Assembly: GCA_017457105.1 (NCBI GenBank) | Contig: JAFTIA010000104.1 | Span: 24,593 to 88,592, forward strand | DNA length: 64,000 nt | Source of the DNA: Lentisphaeria bacterium | GTDB lineage: Bacteria; Verrucomicrobiota; Lentisphaeria; Victivallales; Victivallaceae | Direction: 5' to 3' | Translations under genes and position numbers: made by a program | The notes under the pieces: generated by a model | The model's database searches: none | Seen by the model: the letters and a program-made list of their open reading frames with translations, nothing else | Told to the model about the DNA's origin: nothing | Shown here: one piece after another, positions 36,049 to 45,271 of the stretch | How the letters are laid out: each line of letters opens with the position of its first letter | How positions within the stretch are numbered: the first letter of the stretch is position 1

Positions 36049-37332
36049 ATGAGCAAGTCAAAGATCATTTGTGCTTTTTGCGGGCGGCCGGAATCCAAAA
36101 ATGTGATGATCGCCCGCAGCGGCATTGAGGGCGTGGGGATCTGTACGGATTGCCTGCGTACCGGATATACCAACTTGTGTGCAGAAGAACCTGCGGGCCA
36201 TGGGAAAGTTCCGGCAGAGATCCGGGCGCTGATCCGTGATATGCAGCTGCCCAAACCGGCAGATTTGAAGGCCAGTCTGGACAGTTACGTCATCGGGCAG
36301 GATCGAGCCAAAAAAACCTTGGCGGTGGCCGTTTACAATCACTACAAACGCCTCAAGGCCGGGTTGGAGAATGCGGAGGACGAGGCCGACGGTGTGGAGC
36401 TGGAAAAAAGCAATGTTCTGCTTCTGGGGCCCACCGGAAGCGGGAAAACGCTGCTTGCCAAGACCCTTGCCCGGATGCTGAATGTGCCTTTCTGTATTTG
36501 CGATGCCACGACTCTTACGGAAGCCGGGTATGTGGGCGACGATGTGGAAAATATTCTTCTCCGTCTGGTTCAGGCGGCGGATTACGATGTGGAGCGGGCG
36601 CAGATCGGGATCATTTATGTGGATGAGATCGACAAAATTGCCCGGAAAACGGAAAATGTTTCCATTACCCGTGACGTTTCCGGCGAAGGTGTTCAGCAGG
36701 CTTTGCTGAAGATCCTGGAAGGAACTGTTGCCAATGTGCCGCCGAAAGGCGGGCGCAAACACCCCCAGCAGGAATATTTACAGGTGGATACCTCCAAAAT
36801 CCTTTTTATCTGCGGCGGTGCCTTTGTGGGGTTGGATAAGGTCATCCAGCGGCGGTGCGGCAAGCAGGTTTTGGGGTTCAAACGCCTTGCGGAAGACGGA
36901 GCGGACCGGAAAGCCGAAGCGGATGCCGAAGCACTCCGTACCAATCCTCTTGACTTCTGCGAGCCGGAAGATCTGATCCGTTTCGGTCTGATCCCGGAAT
37001 TTGCGGGGCGTCTGCCGGTGATGGTGAATCTTTCCCCGCTGGATCGGGAAGCATTGATCCGGATTTTGACGGAACCCCGCAACTCTCTGGTCCGGCAGTA
37101 TCAGAAGTTGATGAAGATGGAGGATGTGGAACTGGAATTTTCGCAGGATGCTCTGGAAGCCATTGCAGACAAGGCGGTGGAACGGGGTACCGGTGCCCGC
37201 GGTTTGCGTGCCATTATGGAAGATCTGATGCTTGATGTCATGTACTCTGTTCCCTCCGAAGGTCCTCTCCGGAAGATCCGGGTGGATGGCGGTGCTGTGC
37301 GTGGTGAACACGCTCCGGAATTGGTGAAATGA
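36049..37332 (+). CDS. clpX: ATP-dependent Clp protease ATP-binding subunit ClpX
   Basis: 427 residues. The N-terminal zinc-binding domain has Cys8, Cys11, Cys32 and Cys35. The AAA+ part has Walker A GPTGSGKT near 127, the pore loop GYVGDD, Walker [20 protein letters not shown] (RKH loop) and sensor text [14 protein letters not shown] near 285 takes the place of the IGF loop that docks on ClpP. It unfolds substrates for ClpP. GAAGGA lies 10 bases before the ATG. Its stop overlaps the ATG of a protein kinase gene by 4 bases. Confidence 0.97.
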   Translation: MSKSKIICAFCGRPESKNVMIARSGIEGVGICTDCLRTGYTNLCAEEPAGHGKVPAEIRALIRDMQLPKPADLKASLDSYVIGQDRAKKTLAVAVYNHYKRLKAGLENAEDEADGVELEKSNVLLLGPTGSGKTLLAKTLARMLNVPFCICDATTLTEAGYVGDDVENILLRLVQAADYDVERAQIGIIYVDEIDKIARKTENVSITRDVSGEGVQQALLKILEGTVANVPPKGGRKHPQQEYLQVDTSKILFICGGAFVGLDKVIQRRCGKQVLGFKRLAEDGADRKAEADAEALRTNPLDFCEPEDLIRFGLIPEFAGRLPVMVNLSPLDREALIRILTEPRNSLVRQYQKLMKMEDVELEFSQDALEAIADKAVERGTGARGLRAIMEDLMLDVMYSVPSEGPLRKIRVDGGAVRGEHAPELVK

Positions 37333-38399
37333 ACAGTACGGGTATGGCGACCCGAACCGTGACTGCCCGGCCGGATGAGGAAAGCGGATTGGTCAAACCT
37401 CCGGATTTCCGGCAGAAAACGAATCGGCAGTACAAGTTTATCCGGAGCATCGGCTTTGGCGGCATGAAGGCGGTATTGCTTGTTTATGACATGGATACCG
37501 GCCGGGAGGTTGCCATGGCGATGATGCCGGATTTTCAGAACCGCAGTCAGGCGGATTTGAACCGCTTTATGGTCGAAGCCCGGATCACGGCCCGGCTGGA
37601 ACACCCGAATATCATCCCTGTTTATGATATGGGGCTGGATAAGCAGGGGGCTCCCTTTTTTACCATGAAATATTTGCGGGGGGAAAGTCTGGCGCAGTTT
37701 CTTCAGCGTGTTCGGGAAGGCGATCCGCAGGCTGCGGCGGAGTATTCCATGGCTCGGGTTTTGCAAATTTTCATCCGCGTCTGCAATGCCGTCAACTTTG
37801 CCCATTCCCGTAATGTACTGCATTTGGATATCAAGCCCAACAATGTAAGTCTGGGGGATTTCGGGGAAGTTTCGGTGCTGGACTGGGGGCTTGCCGCGGA
37901 GATCATTATCGGGCCGGATGGCAAACGCCGTTTGCAGCGGCCGGTCAGTAAAGGTACGCCGGGATTTATGTCGCCGGAACAGATCATGGGCGGGACGGAG
38001 ATGGATGAACGGGCAGATATTTATTCTCTGGGGGCCCTGCTTTATACCATGCTGACCTTGCGGAATCCTTTGTGCGGCAAGAGCCCGGATGATATTCTGG
38101 AGGCGGCTATGCAGGACAGGATCCCGCTGCCGTCGCAAGCGGAGCCGGACCGGGATATTCCGGCGGCATTGGAGGCCGTGGTCCAGAAAGCCATGGCGTT
38201 CCGGCCGCAGGACCGTTATATTTCGGTGCAAGAATTGCGTGACGATGTGGTCAAATTTCAAGCCGGATTTGCTCCGCAGGCGGAAAATGCTTCTTTTTTG
38301 CGGCGTGCGGCGTTATTTATCAACCGCAATTTTGTGGTTACAGTTCTTTTGGGGATCATTGCGGTACTGGTAACGGTATTGGTTTTTGTCCTGCAGTGA
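37329..38399 (+). CDS. Membrane-anchored Ser/Thr protein kinase with WNK-like displaced lysine
   Basis: 356 residues: kinase domain about 35-310, one membrane helix about 332-354, almost no outer domain. The usual VAIK lysine is absent: the strand reads REVAMAMMP (Ala64 in its place). Instead Lys47 sits in the glycine loop, IGFGGMKAV, the position used by eukaryotic WNK kinases (GRGSFKTV). Other essentials are present: Glu83 of helix C (FMVEAR), HLDIKPNN with Asp167 and Asn172, DWG (Asp185) in place of DFG, and [10 protein letters not shown]. It should therefore be active. ATGA overlap couples it to clpX. Phosphorylation of Clp components or substrates is a possibility, not shown. Homologues in PVC bacteria commonly have DWG. 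Confidence 0.85.
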   Translation: MNSTGMATRTVTARPDEESGLVKPPDFRQKTNRQYKFIRSIGFGGMKAVLLVYDMDTGREVAMAMMPDFQNRSQADLNRFMVEARITARLEHPNIIPVYDMGLDKQGAPFFTMKYLRGESLAQFLQRVREGDPQAAAEYSMARVLQIFIRVCNAVNFAHSRNVLHLDIKPNNVSLGDFGEVSVLDWGLAAEIIIGPDGKRRLQRPVSKGTPGFMSPEQIMGGTEMDERADIYSLGALLYTMLTLRNPLCGKSPDDILEAAMQDRIPLPSQAEPDRDIPAALEAVVQKAMAFRPQDRYISVQELRDDVVKFQAGFAPQAENASFLRRAALFINRNFVVTVLLGIIAVLVTVLVFVLQ

Positions 38400-38413
38400 T
38401 GCGGGATCAGGGA

Positions 38414-38442
38414 TTGCATTTTATACAGAACAGGTGTATATT
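38414..38442 (+). promoter_or_regulatory. Promoter of the heptose/Kdo operon
   Basis: TTGCAT (38414-38419), 17-base spacer, TATATT (38437-38442), about 50 bases before the first ATG. Confidence 0.55.
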
Positions 38443-38490
38443 CCTCCTGTGCAGGCGTGAGGTGTAAGGTTTTCAGCGGAGAAGGGAAAA

Positions 38491-38973
38491 ATGGCCGGAG
38501 CTGCGAAATTTGATAAAAGTCTTTTTACCGCAAATTTCAAGCGGGATTATGTGGCGTTCAGTGCGGTGGCGATTTTTGTTTTGATCGTACTGGCAGAGGT
38601 CGGGCTTGCGGTGAGCATTCCCACCTACTTTGTCCGGTCGAATTTGTGGGAACTGCAGATTGCCCGGCAGGATTTGCTGAAGGATTTTGACAGTTTGCGG
38701 GGGCAATGCAACCGCTTTGTTGGAAAAACACCGGAACTGACCGAAGAAAACAATATTCTTGCATGGAATCTGAATTTGATGTCCAACTATATCCGGATCA
38801 ACCAGAAAAAACTTCAAAGAGACGAGGTCCGGAGTTTGAAGGAGGATCTGCAGCAGATGCGGCAGTTGCAGGGGCGGTTGCGCAGCGGGAAGCCGTTCAA
38901 TCGGCCGCTGAAATTGAAATCGGAAAAGATCCTTGCATCTTTTCGCAATGAATTGGCCCGGGGAGGGAAATGA
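38491..38973 (+). CDS. Hypothetical small membrane protein with coiled coil
   Basis: 160 residues. A short basic N-terminus, one strong helix (about 22-46, AVAIFVLIVLAEVGLAV), then a Leu/Gln/Lys-rich heptad-like region (about 55-135) and a basic tail. No family recognised. The topology (anchor plus coiled coil outside) and its place as first gene before hldE, kdsB, kdsA and an LptA-like gene suggest a role in the envelope. Its stop overlaps the next ATG by 4 bases. Confidence 0.55.
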   Translation: MAGAAKFDKSLFTANFKRDYVAFSAVAIFVLIVLAEVGLAVSIPTYFVRSNLWELQIARQDLLKDFDSLRGQCNRFVGKTPELTEENNILAWNLNLMSNYIRINQKKLQRDEVRSLKEDLQQMRQLQGRLRSGKPFNRPLKLKSEKILASFRNELARGGK

Positions 38974-39965
38974 TGAGTGAAGCGTTGCTGAAATATATTG
39001 ACTGTTTTGCGGATATGCGGGTCGCTGTTCTCGGCGATCTGATGCTGGATGTGTATTTTTGGGGAGATGCCAAAAGGATCTCTCCGGAAGCACCGGTGCC
39101 GGTGGTGGATGTTAAGCGGATCACCCGTTGTCTGGGCGGTGCCGGAAATGTGATGAGCAATATCGTTACATTGGGTGGCCACTCTCTGGCATTCGGGATG
39201 ATCGGCGGCGATGATGCCGGGAAACGGCTTCTGGCAGAGTTGGACCGGTTCGGTGTTGACCGGAGCGGCGTTCTGGTGGATGGTGAGCGGCGTACCACGG
39301 AGAAACAGCGGGTACTTGCCGGGCATCAACAGCTGCTCCGGCTGGATCACGAAGATGTCAGCAGTGCTCCGGAGGCTCTCCGGGAAAAATTGGTGGATCA
39401 ACTGCTTACATTGATCCGGGACCGCCGGATCGATGCATTGATTTTTGAAGACTACAAAAAAGGTCTGCTTTCGGAAGCCATGTTGGAAGTTCTTGTGCCG
39501 GAAGCCGCCCGTTATGGGGTGAAAACCGCTCTGGATCCCAAGCCCGGGAGTTTGCTCCCTGTCCCCGGGATCACGGTGATCAAGCCCAACCGCAGTGAGG
39601 CCATTAAGATGTGCGGGCTGGATCATGCCGATTCTCTGCCGCTGGAAACGGTGGCGGATGCTTTGCTGGAAAAATGGCAGCCGGAACACCTGTTGATCTC
39701 TCTGGCGCAGGACGGTATGGCACTTTTCAGCCGGAATGGCGGAAAAACGGTGATCCCCACCCGGGCAAAAGAAGTTTTTGATGTTTCCGGGGCAGGGGAT
39801 ACGGTGGTTGCTTCCTACATGTTATCTCTTGCGGCGGGGGCTCTGCCGGAGGAGGCGGCGGAAATCAGCAATTATGCCGCCGGTGTCGTGGTTGGCAAAG
39901 TCGGGACATCCCCGGTTACAGCAGAAGAACTCCGTCATGAAATCAATTTCGGGAAAAGAATATGA
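38970..39965 (+). CDS. hldE: D-glycero-beta-D-manno-heptose-7-phosphate kinase (HldE N-terminal type, RfaE1)
   Basis: 331 residues, matching the kinase half of HldE; the nucleotidyltransferase half is absent. PfkB-family marks: GDLMLDVYFWGDAKRISPEAP near 22-42, GGAGNVM near 58, ALDPKPG near 188, VIKPNRSEA and the catalytic-base loop SGAGDTV near 272. It adds the C1 phosphate of heptose bisphosphate for LPS core synthesis. It overlaps both neighbours by 4 bases and precedes kdsB and kdsA. Confidence 0.93.
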   Translation: MMSEALLKYIDCFADMRVAVLGDLMLDVYFWGDAKRISPEAPVPVVDVKRITRCLGGAGNVMSNIVTLGGHSLAFGMIGGDDAGKRLLAELDRFGVDRSGVLVDGERRTTEKQRVLAGHQQLLRLDHEDVSSAPEALREKLVDQLLTLIRDRRIDALIFEDYKKGLLSEAMLEVLVPEAARYGVKTALDPKPGSLLPVPGITVIKPNRSEAIKMCGLDHADSLPLETVADALLEKWQPEHLLISLAQDGMALFSRNGGKTVIPTRAKEVFDVSGAGDTVVASYMLSLAAGALPEEAAEISNYAAGVVVGKVGTSPVTAEELRHEINFGKRI

Positions 39966-40693
39966 AAAAGACAGTGATTGCAATTCCGGCGCGCTACGGC
40001 AGTACGCGTTTCCCCGGGAAACCCCTGGCTCTCCTTTGCGGGAAGCCGATGATCCAGCATGTTTACGAAAAAGCAGCAGCCTCCAAAGCCGCCGCTGTGG
40101 TGGTTGCCACGGATGACCAGCGTATTTTTGATGCCGTGCAGGCTTTTGGCGGTATGGCGGTAATGACTTCTCCGGATCACCCCTCCGGGAGTGACCGTAT
40201 TTGTGAAGCGGTGAAGGATCTGGATTGCGATGTAGTCATCAATGTTCAGGGGGATGAACCGTTGATCCCCACTTCTGTGATCGATCTTCTGATCGATACG
40301 ATGAGTGGCGGGAATGCCCCGGATATGGCGACTGTGGCGGTCCCCGGCACCCGGGAGGAACTTGCCGGGAATCCCAACAAAGTCAAGGTGGTGTTCGGTG
40401 CGGACGGCATGGCACTTTATTTCAGCCGTTCCCCCATTCCGTATCTGCGGGAGGGGGGCGAAGATGTGCCGTTGTATCTGCACTGGGGGATCTATGCCTA
40501 TCAGAAGCCGGTTTTGCAGCGTTTTGTCACACTTCCTCCGGGAAAACTGGAAATGTGCGAAAAACTTGAACAGCTCCGGGCGCTGGAAAACAATATCAGT
40601 ATCAAGGTTCTGCTTTCGGACTTGCAGAGTGTGGGTGTGGATACTCCGGAAGATCTGGTGCAGGCCGAAGCCCGTATGCGGGAGGATGCTTGA
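39962..40693 (+). CDS. kdsB: 3-deoxy-manno-octulosonate cytidylyltransferase (CMP-Kdo synthetase)
   Basis: 243 residues with the nucleotide-binding start IPARYGSTRFPGKPLA, VATDDQRI near 54, VINVQGDEPLI near 95 and HWGIYAYQ near 180. It activates Kdo with CTP for lipid A attachment. The ATG overlaps the hldE stop by 4 bases. Confidence 0.96.
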   Translation: MKKTVIAIPARYGSTRFPGKPLALLCGKPMIQHVYEKAAASKAAAVVVATDDQRIFDAVQAFGGMAVMTSPDHPSGSDRICEAVKDLDCDVVINVQGDEPLIPTSVIDLLIDTMSGGNAPDMATVAVPGTREELAGNPNKVKVVFGADGMALYFSRSPIPYLREGGEDVPLYLHWGIYAYQKPVLQRFVTLPPGKLEMCEKLEQLRALENNISIKVLLSDLQSVGVDTPEDLVQAEARMREDA

Positions 40694-40695
40694 AG

Positions 40696-41520
40696 ATGCA
40701 AGTGATCAAACTGCGGGACAATGTGGTTTTCGGCAACGGTCAACTGGTGTTGATCGCCGGGCCGTGTATGGCGGAAACGCTGGAAGTTTGCATGGAAACC
40801 GGTGCTTTTTTGAAGGATCTGACCAGCCGTCTGGGGATCGGTTATGTATTCAAGGCATCCTATGACAAGGCGAACCGTACCAGCGGCAGTTCCCGGCGGG
40901 GACCGGGGCTGGAAGCCGGACTTGCCATGCTTTCGGAAGTGAAGGCAAAACTGGATGTCCCGGTCATTACCGATGTTCACGAATCTGCCGAAGTCGCCCG
41001 GGTGGCGGAAGTGGCGGATATGCTTCAAATCCCGGCATTTCTGTGCCGTCAGACGGATCTGCTGACTGCCTGCGGTGCCACCGGGAAACCGGTCAATATC
41101 AAAAAAGGGCAGTTCATGGCTCCGGAAGATATGCGCGGTGCGGTGGAAAAAGTCCGCTCTGCCGGTTCTTCCCCGGTACTTCTGACGGAACGGGGAAGCT
41201 CTTTCGGCTATCATAATCTGGTGGTGGATTTCCGCAGTTTCCCGGTGATGAAGGGGTTTGATGTGCCGGTGGTATTTGATGCCACTCATTCGGTACAGCT
41301 TCCCGGCGGACTGGGGAATGCTTCCGGCGGCAACCGGGAATATGTGCGTCCGCTTGCCCGTGCGGCGGCGGCGGTGGGGATCGATGCCCTGTTTACGGAA
41401 GTCCATCCCCGTCCTGCGGAAGCGTGGTCGGACGGGGCAAACAGCCTGGATTTTGCTTCTGCTGAACAGGTGATCCGGGAAGTGAAAGCCATTTACGATC
41501 TTGTACGGGGGGATGCCTGA
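40696..41520 (+). CDS. kdsA: 2-dehydro-3-deoxyphosphooctonate aldolase (Kdo-8-phosphate synthase)
   Basis: 274 residues from ATG 40696 (a TTG two codons earlier, overlapping the kdsB stop, is the alternative; GGAGG at 40681-40685 suits either). Marks: IAGPCMAE near 20-27, KASYDKANRTSGSS near 50, DVHE near 92 and ERGSSFGYHNLVVD near 168. Cys24 in AGPC is the residue that defines the metal-dependent class of KdsA. It condenses arabinose-5-phosphate with phosphoenolpyruvate. Confidence 0.96.
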   Translation: MQVIKLRDNVVFGNGQLVLIAGPCMAETLEVCMETGAFLKDLTSRLGIGYVFKASYDKANRTSGSSRRGPGLEAGLAMLSEVKAKLDVPVITDVHESAEVARVAEVADMLQIPAFLCRQTDLLTACGATGKPVNIKKGQFMAPEDMRGAVEKVRSAGSSPVLLTERGSSFGYHNLVVDFRSFPVMKGFDVPVVFDATHSVQLPGGLGNASGGNREYVRPLARAAAAVGIDALFTEVHPRPAEAWSDGANSLDFASAEQVIREVKAIYDLVRGDA

Positions 41521-41522
41521 AA

Positions 41523-43910
41523 ATGATTCTGCCGGGAAAAGTGTGGGCGGTATTGCTCGGTGGTCTCTTGCTGATGCCGATGGCGGAGGGGGCAAATGCC
41601 TTGAGTGAACTGCGGGGCTTGCGGACCAGAGAGTCCCGGATCCCGGTGTATAACAAAGAACGCCTGCAGCTTTTGCTTTACAGTGCAGAGTGTTTTCAAA
41701 AGGGCCGATTGCTGGAAATGACCGGTCCGGTGATGGATATTATCCGTTCAGATGCGGATATCGACACTATTGATACAGGGAAAAACACAAAGATCTACCC
41801 CCTCGGGGCGTCTTTTGCTGACATTGTAACATTCTGGAGCGGTCATCTTTTCAGTGACGGCGTGGTGGTGACCGGAAAGGCGGATATCGATCAGGAGAAT
41901 AAACTTGCTGCGGGGGGCGGCAAGGTGTATTTCCGTTCTCCTCTGCTGGACTTGAACGGCGTGGGATTTGATGCGGATTACGGGAAAAAGTCTATTTTTG
42001 TCCGGAAGGATGTGAATATTGTTTTGCGTACAGCGGCATCGGATCCCCTGAAAAGCATCAAAAGCGGCAAAATGCCGGAAAAATATGAATTTCTCCGGGG
42101 CACGTCGGATACGCTGACGATCGATATGACCAAACGGCTCATTACCCTGTCCGGCAATGTCCGGGTGGTGGAGGATCGGGGGGTGATCACCTGTGAGCGT
42201 ATGTTTATTGTTCTCCCGCCGGAAAAGGATAAAAAGAAGGTTGCCAAAGGCGATGAAATGAGTATCCGGGGGGTGTCGCAGGTGATTTGCGAGGGCCGGG
42301 TACTGGTCAACCGTACCGGCGGACCGGAATTGCAGCAGGCTTCCGGGGAGCGGATGGTTTATGATTTGAAGAAAGGTCTGCTGTCGCTGACCGGCACTGT
42401 GGAAACTTTGCCGCAGCTTCGGCAGGGCGGGAATACGCTTCAGGGGCGCCGGATCCATATTTTCCGCAATGAGGAACGGATGCTGGTCATGCAGGATTGC
42501 TGTCTGGCTTATATGCAGAAGGATGAGGCCGGGAAACCGGTTCCCATGCGGGCGTATTCGGACCGGATGGATTTTAACAACCGGAGCAATCTTGGTGTGC
42601 TGACCGGCAATGTCCGGGTGGAGGATCCCCGGTTTACTTTGCAGTGTGCCCGGATGGATATCCAGTTGCAGGATACCGGTACTCCGGACAAAAAGCAGCA
42701 GGCGGCGGTGTCTGAAATCACCGGGATGCCGGAATTTGCGCCGGGCGGTAAAAAAGAGTTGAAGGATATGCACTGTTACGGCAATGTGTATCTGGTGCAG
42801 ACTTCTGCCGGGGAAAATGCTCTCCGTGCCGCCCATGGCAAAGCCGGGAAAACTTCCGGGAGTGCGGGGCAGACTGCGATCCGTTCCGATCGAGCTGATT
42901 TCGGCTATCTTACCAATCTTCTGGTATTCTCCGGGAATGTAAAAGTGCGTGATTCCCGGATGGAACTGGATTGTGATAAGATGGATATTTATCTCAAGAA
43001 CGGCAGTTCTTCTGCCGGAACTTCCGGCGAGACCGGAATTGCTTCGATTGCCGGGGCGGATGGCAAAAAACAGCTGGATAAAATCATTTGTACCGGCAAT
43101 GTGGAAACCCGTGAACCCCGGATGAAAATGGATTGCGACAAACTTTCACTTTTCTTTCGGCAGGTGACGGATCCTGCCCGGAAAAATGCTCCCGGGATGT
43201 TCCAAAGCCGGGATACCGAACTTGTGGCGGTCCATACTGATGGCAATGTGGTGATGGAAAGTATTCCGGATAAAAAAGCCGCTTCTGCTGATAAAAAGGA
43301 CAACAAGAGCAAAACTGCCGGGATGCCCTCGTTTGGTGCCGGGAATGCCATGCGGATGACGGCGGATATGGGCCGGGTGGATCTGATCAAAAATATTTCG
43401 GAGTTTCACGGAAATGTAAAGGTCCGGGAAGAGCAGGGTCAGCTGGATTGTCAGGATTTGTATTTGTACGGCAAAGAGGCTCCTGCGGCGAAGGCCGCTT
43501 CTGCGAAGGCCGTTCCCGCACAGGAAGATGCGTTTGCCGGACTTGACAGTCTGGATGATGATCCCTTTGGCAAAACCAATGCGAAAGAGGTTCCGCAGGT
43601 CATTGCTCTTGGGGATGGCAGGGAACTGGATCGTGTAGTGGCGTTAAAGGATGTGGTCCTGATCCGGAAACTTGCTTCCGGCGGGGAACAGCGCGCCACC
43701 GGGCAGAAAGCGGAATATTTTGTTTCCCGCCGTCTGGTGGAGTTGACCGGCGATGCGCCGGAATACGCACAGGTCATCGATGCCAACCCGCAGAACAACG
43801 GACGGGGCCGGAAAATCACCGTATTCCTGGATCGGGAATCTGTGGCGTTTGACGGCCGGGTGCAGATGGAATTTGATGCCAAAAAAGGTACTCCCGGAGT
43901 CGATCTCTAA
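41523..43910 (+). CDS. Multi-repeat LptA/OstA-like periplasmic protein
   Basis: 795 residues with a signal peptide (about 1-24). Repeated OstA-type strands follow: GNVRVVEDRG near 209, GNVRVEDPRF near 361, GNVKVRDSRM near 472, GNVETREPRM near 526 and GNVKVREEQG near 633, each followed within about 15 residues by a C(E/A/D/Q)(R/K/D)(M/L) segment that marks the next strand pair. LptA is normally about 180 residues with a single such domain; this one is four times longer, with Lys/Ala/Asp-rich linkers (about 600-620, 645-680). It probably forms an extended beta-jellyroll carrying LPS across the periplasm, or merges LptA with part of LptD/LptC. It begins 2 bases after kdsA. Confidence 0.75.
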   Translation: MILPGKVWAVLLGGLLLMPMAEGANALSELRGLRTRESRIPVYNKERLQLLLYSAECFQKGRLLEMTGPVMDIIRSDADIDTIDTGKNTKIYPLGASFADIVTFWSGHLFSDGVVVTGKADIDQENKLAAGGGKVYFRSPLLDLNGVGFDADYGKKSIFVRKDVNIVLRTAASDPLKSIKSGKMPEKYEFLRGTSDTLTIDMTKRLITLSGNVRVVEDRGVITCERMFIVLPPEKDKKKVAKGDEMSIRGVSQVICEGRVLVNRTGGPELQQASGERMVYDLKKGLLSLTGTVETLPQLRQGGNTLQGRRIHIFRNEERMLVMQDCCLAYMQKDEAGKPVPMRAYSDRMDFNNRSNLGVLTGNVRVEDPRFTLQCARMDIQLQDTGTPDKKQQAAVSEITGMPEFAPGGKKELKDMHCYGNVYLVQTSAGENALRAAHGKAGKTSGSAGQTAIRSDRADFGYLTNLLVFSGNVKVRDSRMELDCDKMDIYLKNGSSSAGTSGETGIASIAGADGKKQLDKIICTGNVETREPRMKMDCDKLSLFFRQVTDPARKNAPGMFQSRDTELVAVHTDGNVVMESIPDKKAASADKKDNKSKTAGMPSFGAGNAMRMTADMGRVDLIKNISEFHGNVKVREEQGQLDCQDLYLYGKEAPAAKAASAKAVPAQEDAFAGLDSLDDDPFGKTNAKEVPQVIALGDGRELDRVVALKDVVLIRKLASGGEQRATGQKAEYFVSRRLVELTGDAPEYAQVIDANPQNNGRGRKITVFLDRESVAFDGRVQMEFDAKKGTPGVDL

Positions 43911-43924
43911 AAGAACATTTGCAA

Positions 43925-45235
43925 ATGTATATTGATACATCAGCAATTCCAATTCGCGGATGGAACAGCTATGACGGTTACGGTGCTTCCATCTGCGAAG
44001 CGGAAGTTCTGGAAAATCTTGAGATTTTTCTGAAAAAACTCAAGCCGGCCGGGTATGAATATTTCTGTCTGGACGCCGCATGGTATGCCGATGGCGGGGC
44101 AGAAGAGTGGAGCCGGCTGGCGGCAGAGGGGAAATACCGCTATATGCACATGGATGCGTGGGGGCGTTATATCCCATCTCCGGAGCGGTTCCCTTCCGGA
44201 TTGAAAAATATTGCAGACCTCTGCCACCGGGCTGGCGTGAAATTCGGCGTTCACATGATGCGCGGACTGCCCCGGCGGGCGGTTCTGGAAAATACCCCCG
44301 TATGGGGGACCTCTTATCATGCGCGGGATTTGTATGATCCGGAAAATGATTGCCTCTGGTGCAAATATTGGGCATCCGCCAAAGCCGATCACCCCGGAAC
44401 ACAGGCGTTTTATAACAGTGAAGTGGAATATCTGGCCAACGGGCTGGAAGTGGATTTCATCAAACTGGATGATGTTACTGAACATCCCCGGCATGTGGAA
44501 CTTTTTGCCAATGCCGTTGCCCGGGTGGAACGGCCCATTGTGTTGAGTCTTTCGCCGGGGAATGAGGTTTGGAACGGTACTTACCGGGCAGTTCTTCCTT
44601 TTGCCAATATGATGCGTACCACCGGGGATGTGTGGGATAATGATGCGGACAATCTCCGGAAACTGGAACGCTGGTATGCGCTGGAATCCTGCAATGATCC
44701 CCGGTGCCGGTTGGATTTTGACATGATCCCCATGGGAGGCTTGCAGGTCAATGTTCCGCAGTTGGACAAGGCATCGCTGGGGCAGTCCCGGCAGTCCCGG
44801 TTGAGTGCCGGGGGCAAACGGACGCTGATGACGATCCTTGCCATGACCGGGTCCCCCCTGATTTTCGGTGGGGCATTGCCGTTTACGGCGGAGGAGGATC
44901 TGGAGCTTGTGACCCATCCTGAAATGCTGGCGTGTCAGCAGGCCTGTCAGGTCGGGCGGCGCATGAGTTGTTTCCGGCATCTGGATATCCGGCGGTCTGT
45001 TTCCCGGGTGGATGAATATACCGGCTGGATCGGGCTTTTCAATACAACGGGCATCGACCGGCTTTTCCATGTATCGGCAGAAGAGCTGGGATTGTCTGTG
45101 TGGCCGGAACTGACGGATGTGTGGACGGGACAGCCGGTAACGCCCGGAGAAAACGGTCTCTGGGAAGCTGTGATCCCTGCCAATGGAAGTTGTTTCTGGA
45201 AATATCACATCTTATGCGGCCGGAAAAGCTGCTGA
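43925..45235 (+). CDS. GH27-like glycosidase (alpha-galactosidase clan D)
   Basis: 436 residues from ATG 43925; a TTG two codons upstream is possible. The barrel starts GWNSYDGYG, the GH27 opening (GWNSW). FCLDAAWY near 40, FIKLDDV with Asp182 at the nucleophile position (KYDxC in GH27), and TTGDVWDND with Asp235/Asp238 near the acid/base position follow; a beta-sandwich C-terminus (about 345-436) ends it. No signal peptide is seen, so it may act in the cytoplasm on imported oligosaccharides. Substrate (alpha-galactoside, N-acetylgalactosaminide or other) is undecided. The ribosome site is weak. It starts 14 bases after the LptA-like gene. Confidence 0.8.
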   Translation: MYIDTSAIPIRGWNSYDGYGASICEAEVLENLEIFLKKLKPAGYEYFCLDAAWYADGGAEEWSRLAAEGKYRYMHMDAWGRYIPSPERFPSGLKNIADLCHRAGVKFGVHMMRGLPRRAVLENTPVWGTSYHARDLYDPENDCLWCKYWASAKADHPGTQAFYNSEVEYLANGLEVDFIKLDDVTEHPRHVELFANAVARVERPIVLSLSPGNEVWNGTYRAVLPFANMMRTTGDVWDNDADNLRKLERWYALESCNDPRCRLDFDMIPMGGLQVNVPQLDKASLGQSRQSRLSAGGKRTLMTILAMTGSPLIFGGALPFTAEEDLELVTHPEMLACQQACQVGRRMSCFRHLDIRRSVSRVDEYTGWIGLFNTTGIDRLFHVSAEELGLSVWPELTDVWTGQPVTPGENGLWEAVIPANGSCFWKYHILCGRKSC

Positions 45236-45271
45236 AGATCAACGTAAACTGCTTATAAGGAAGATTCGAAA

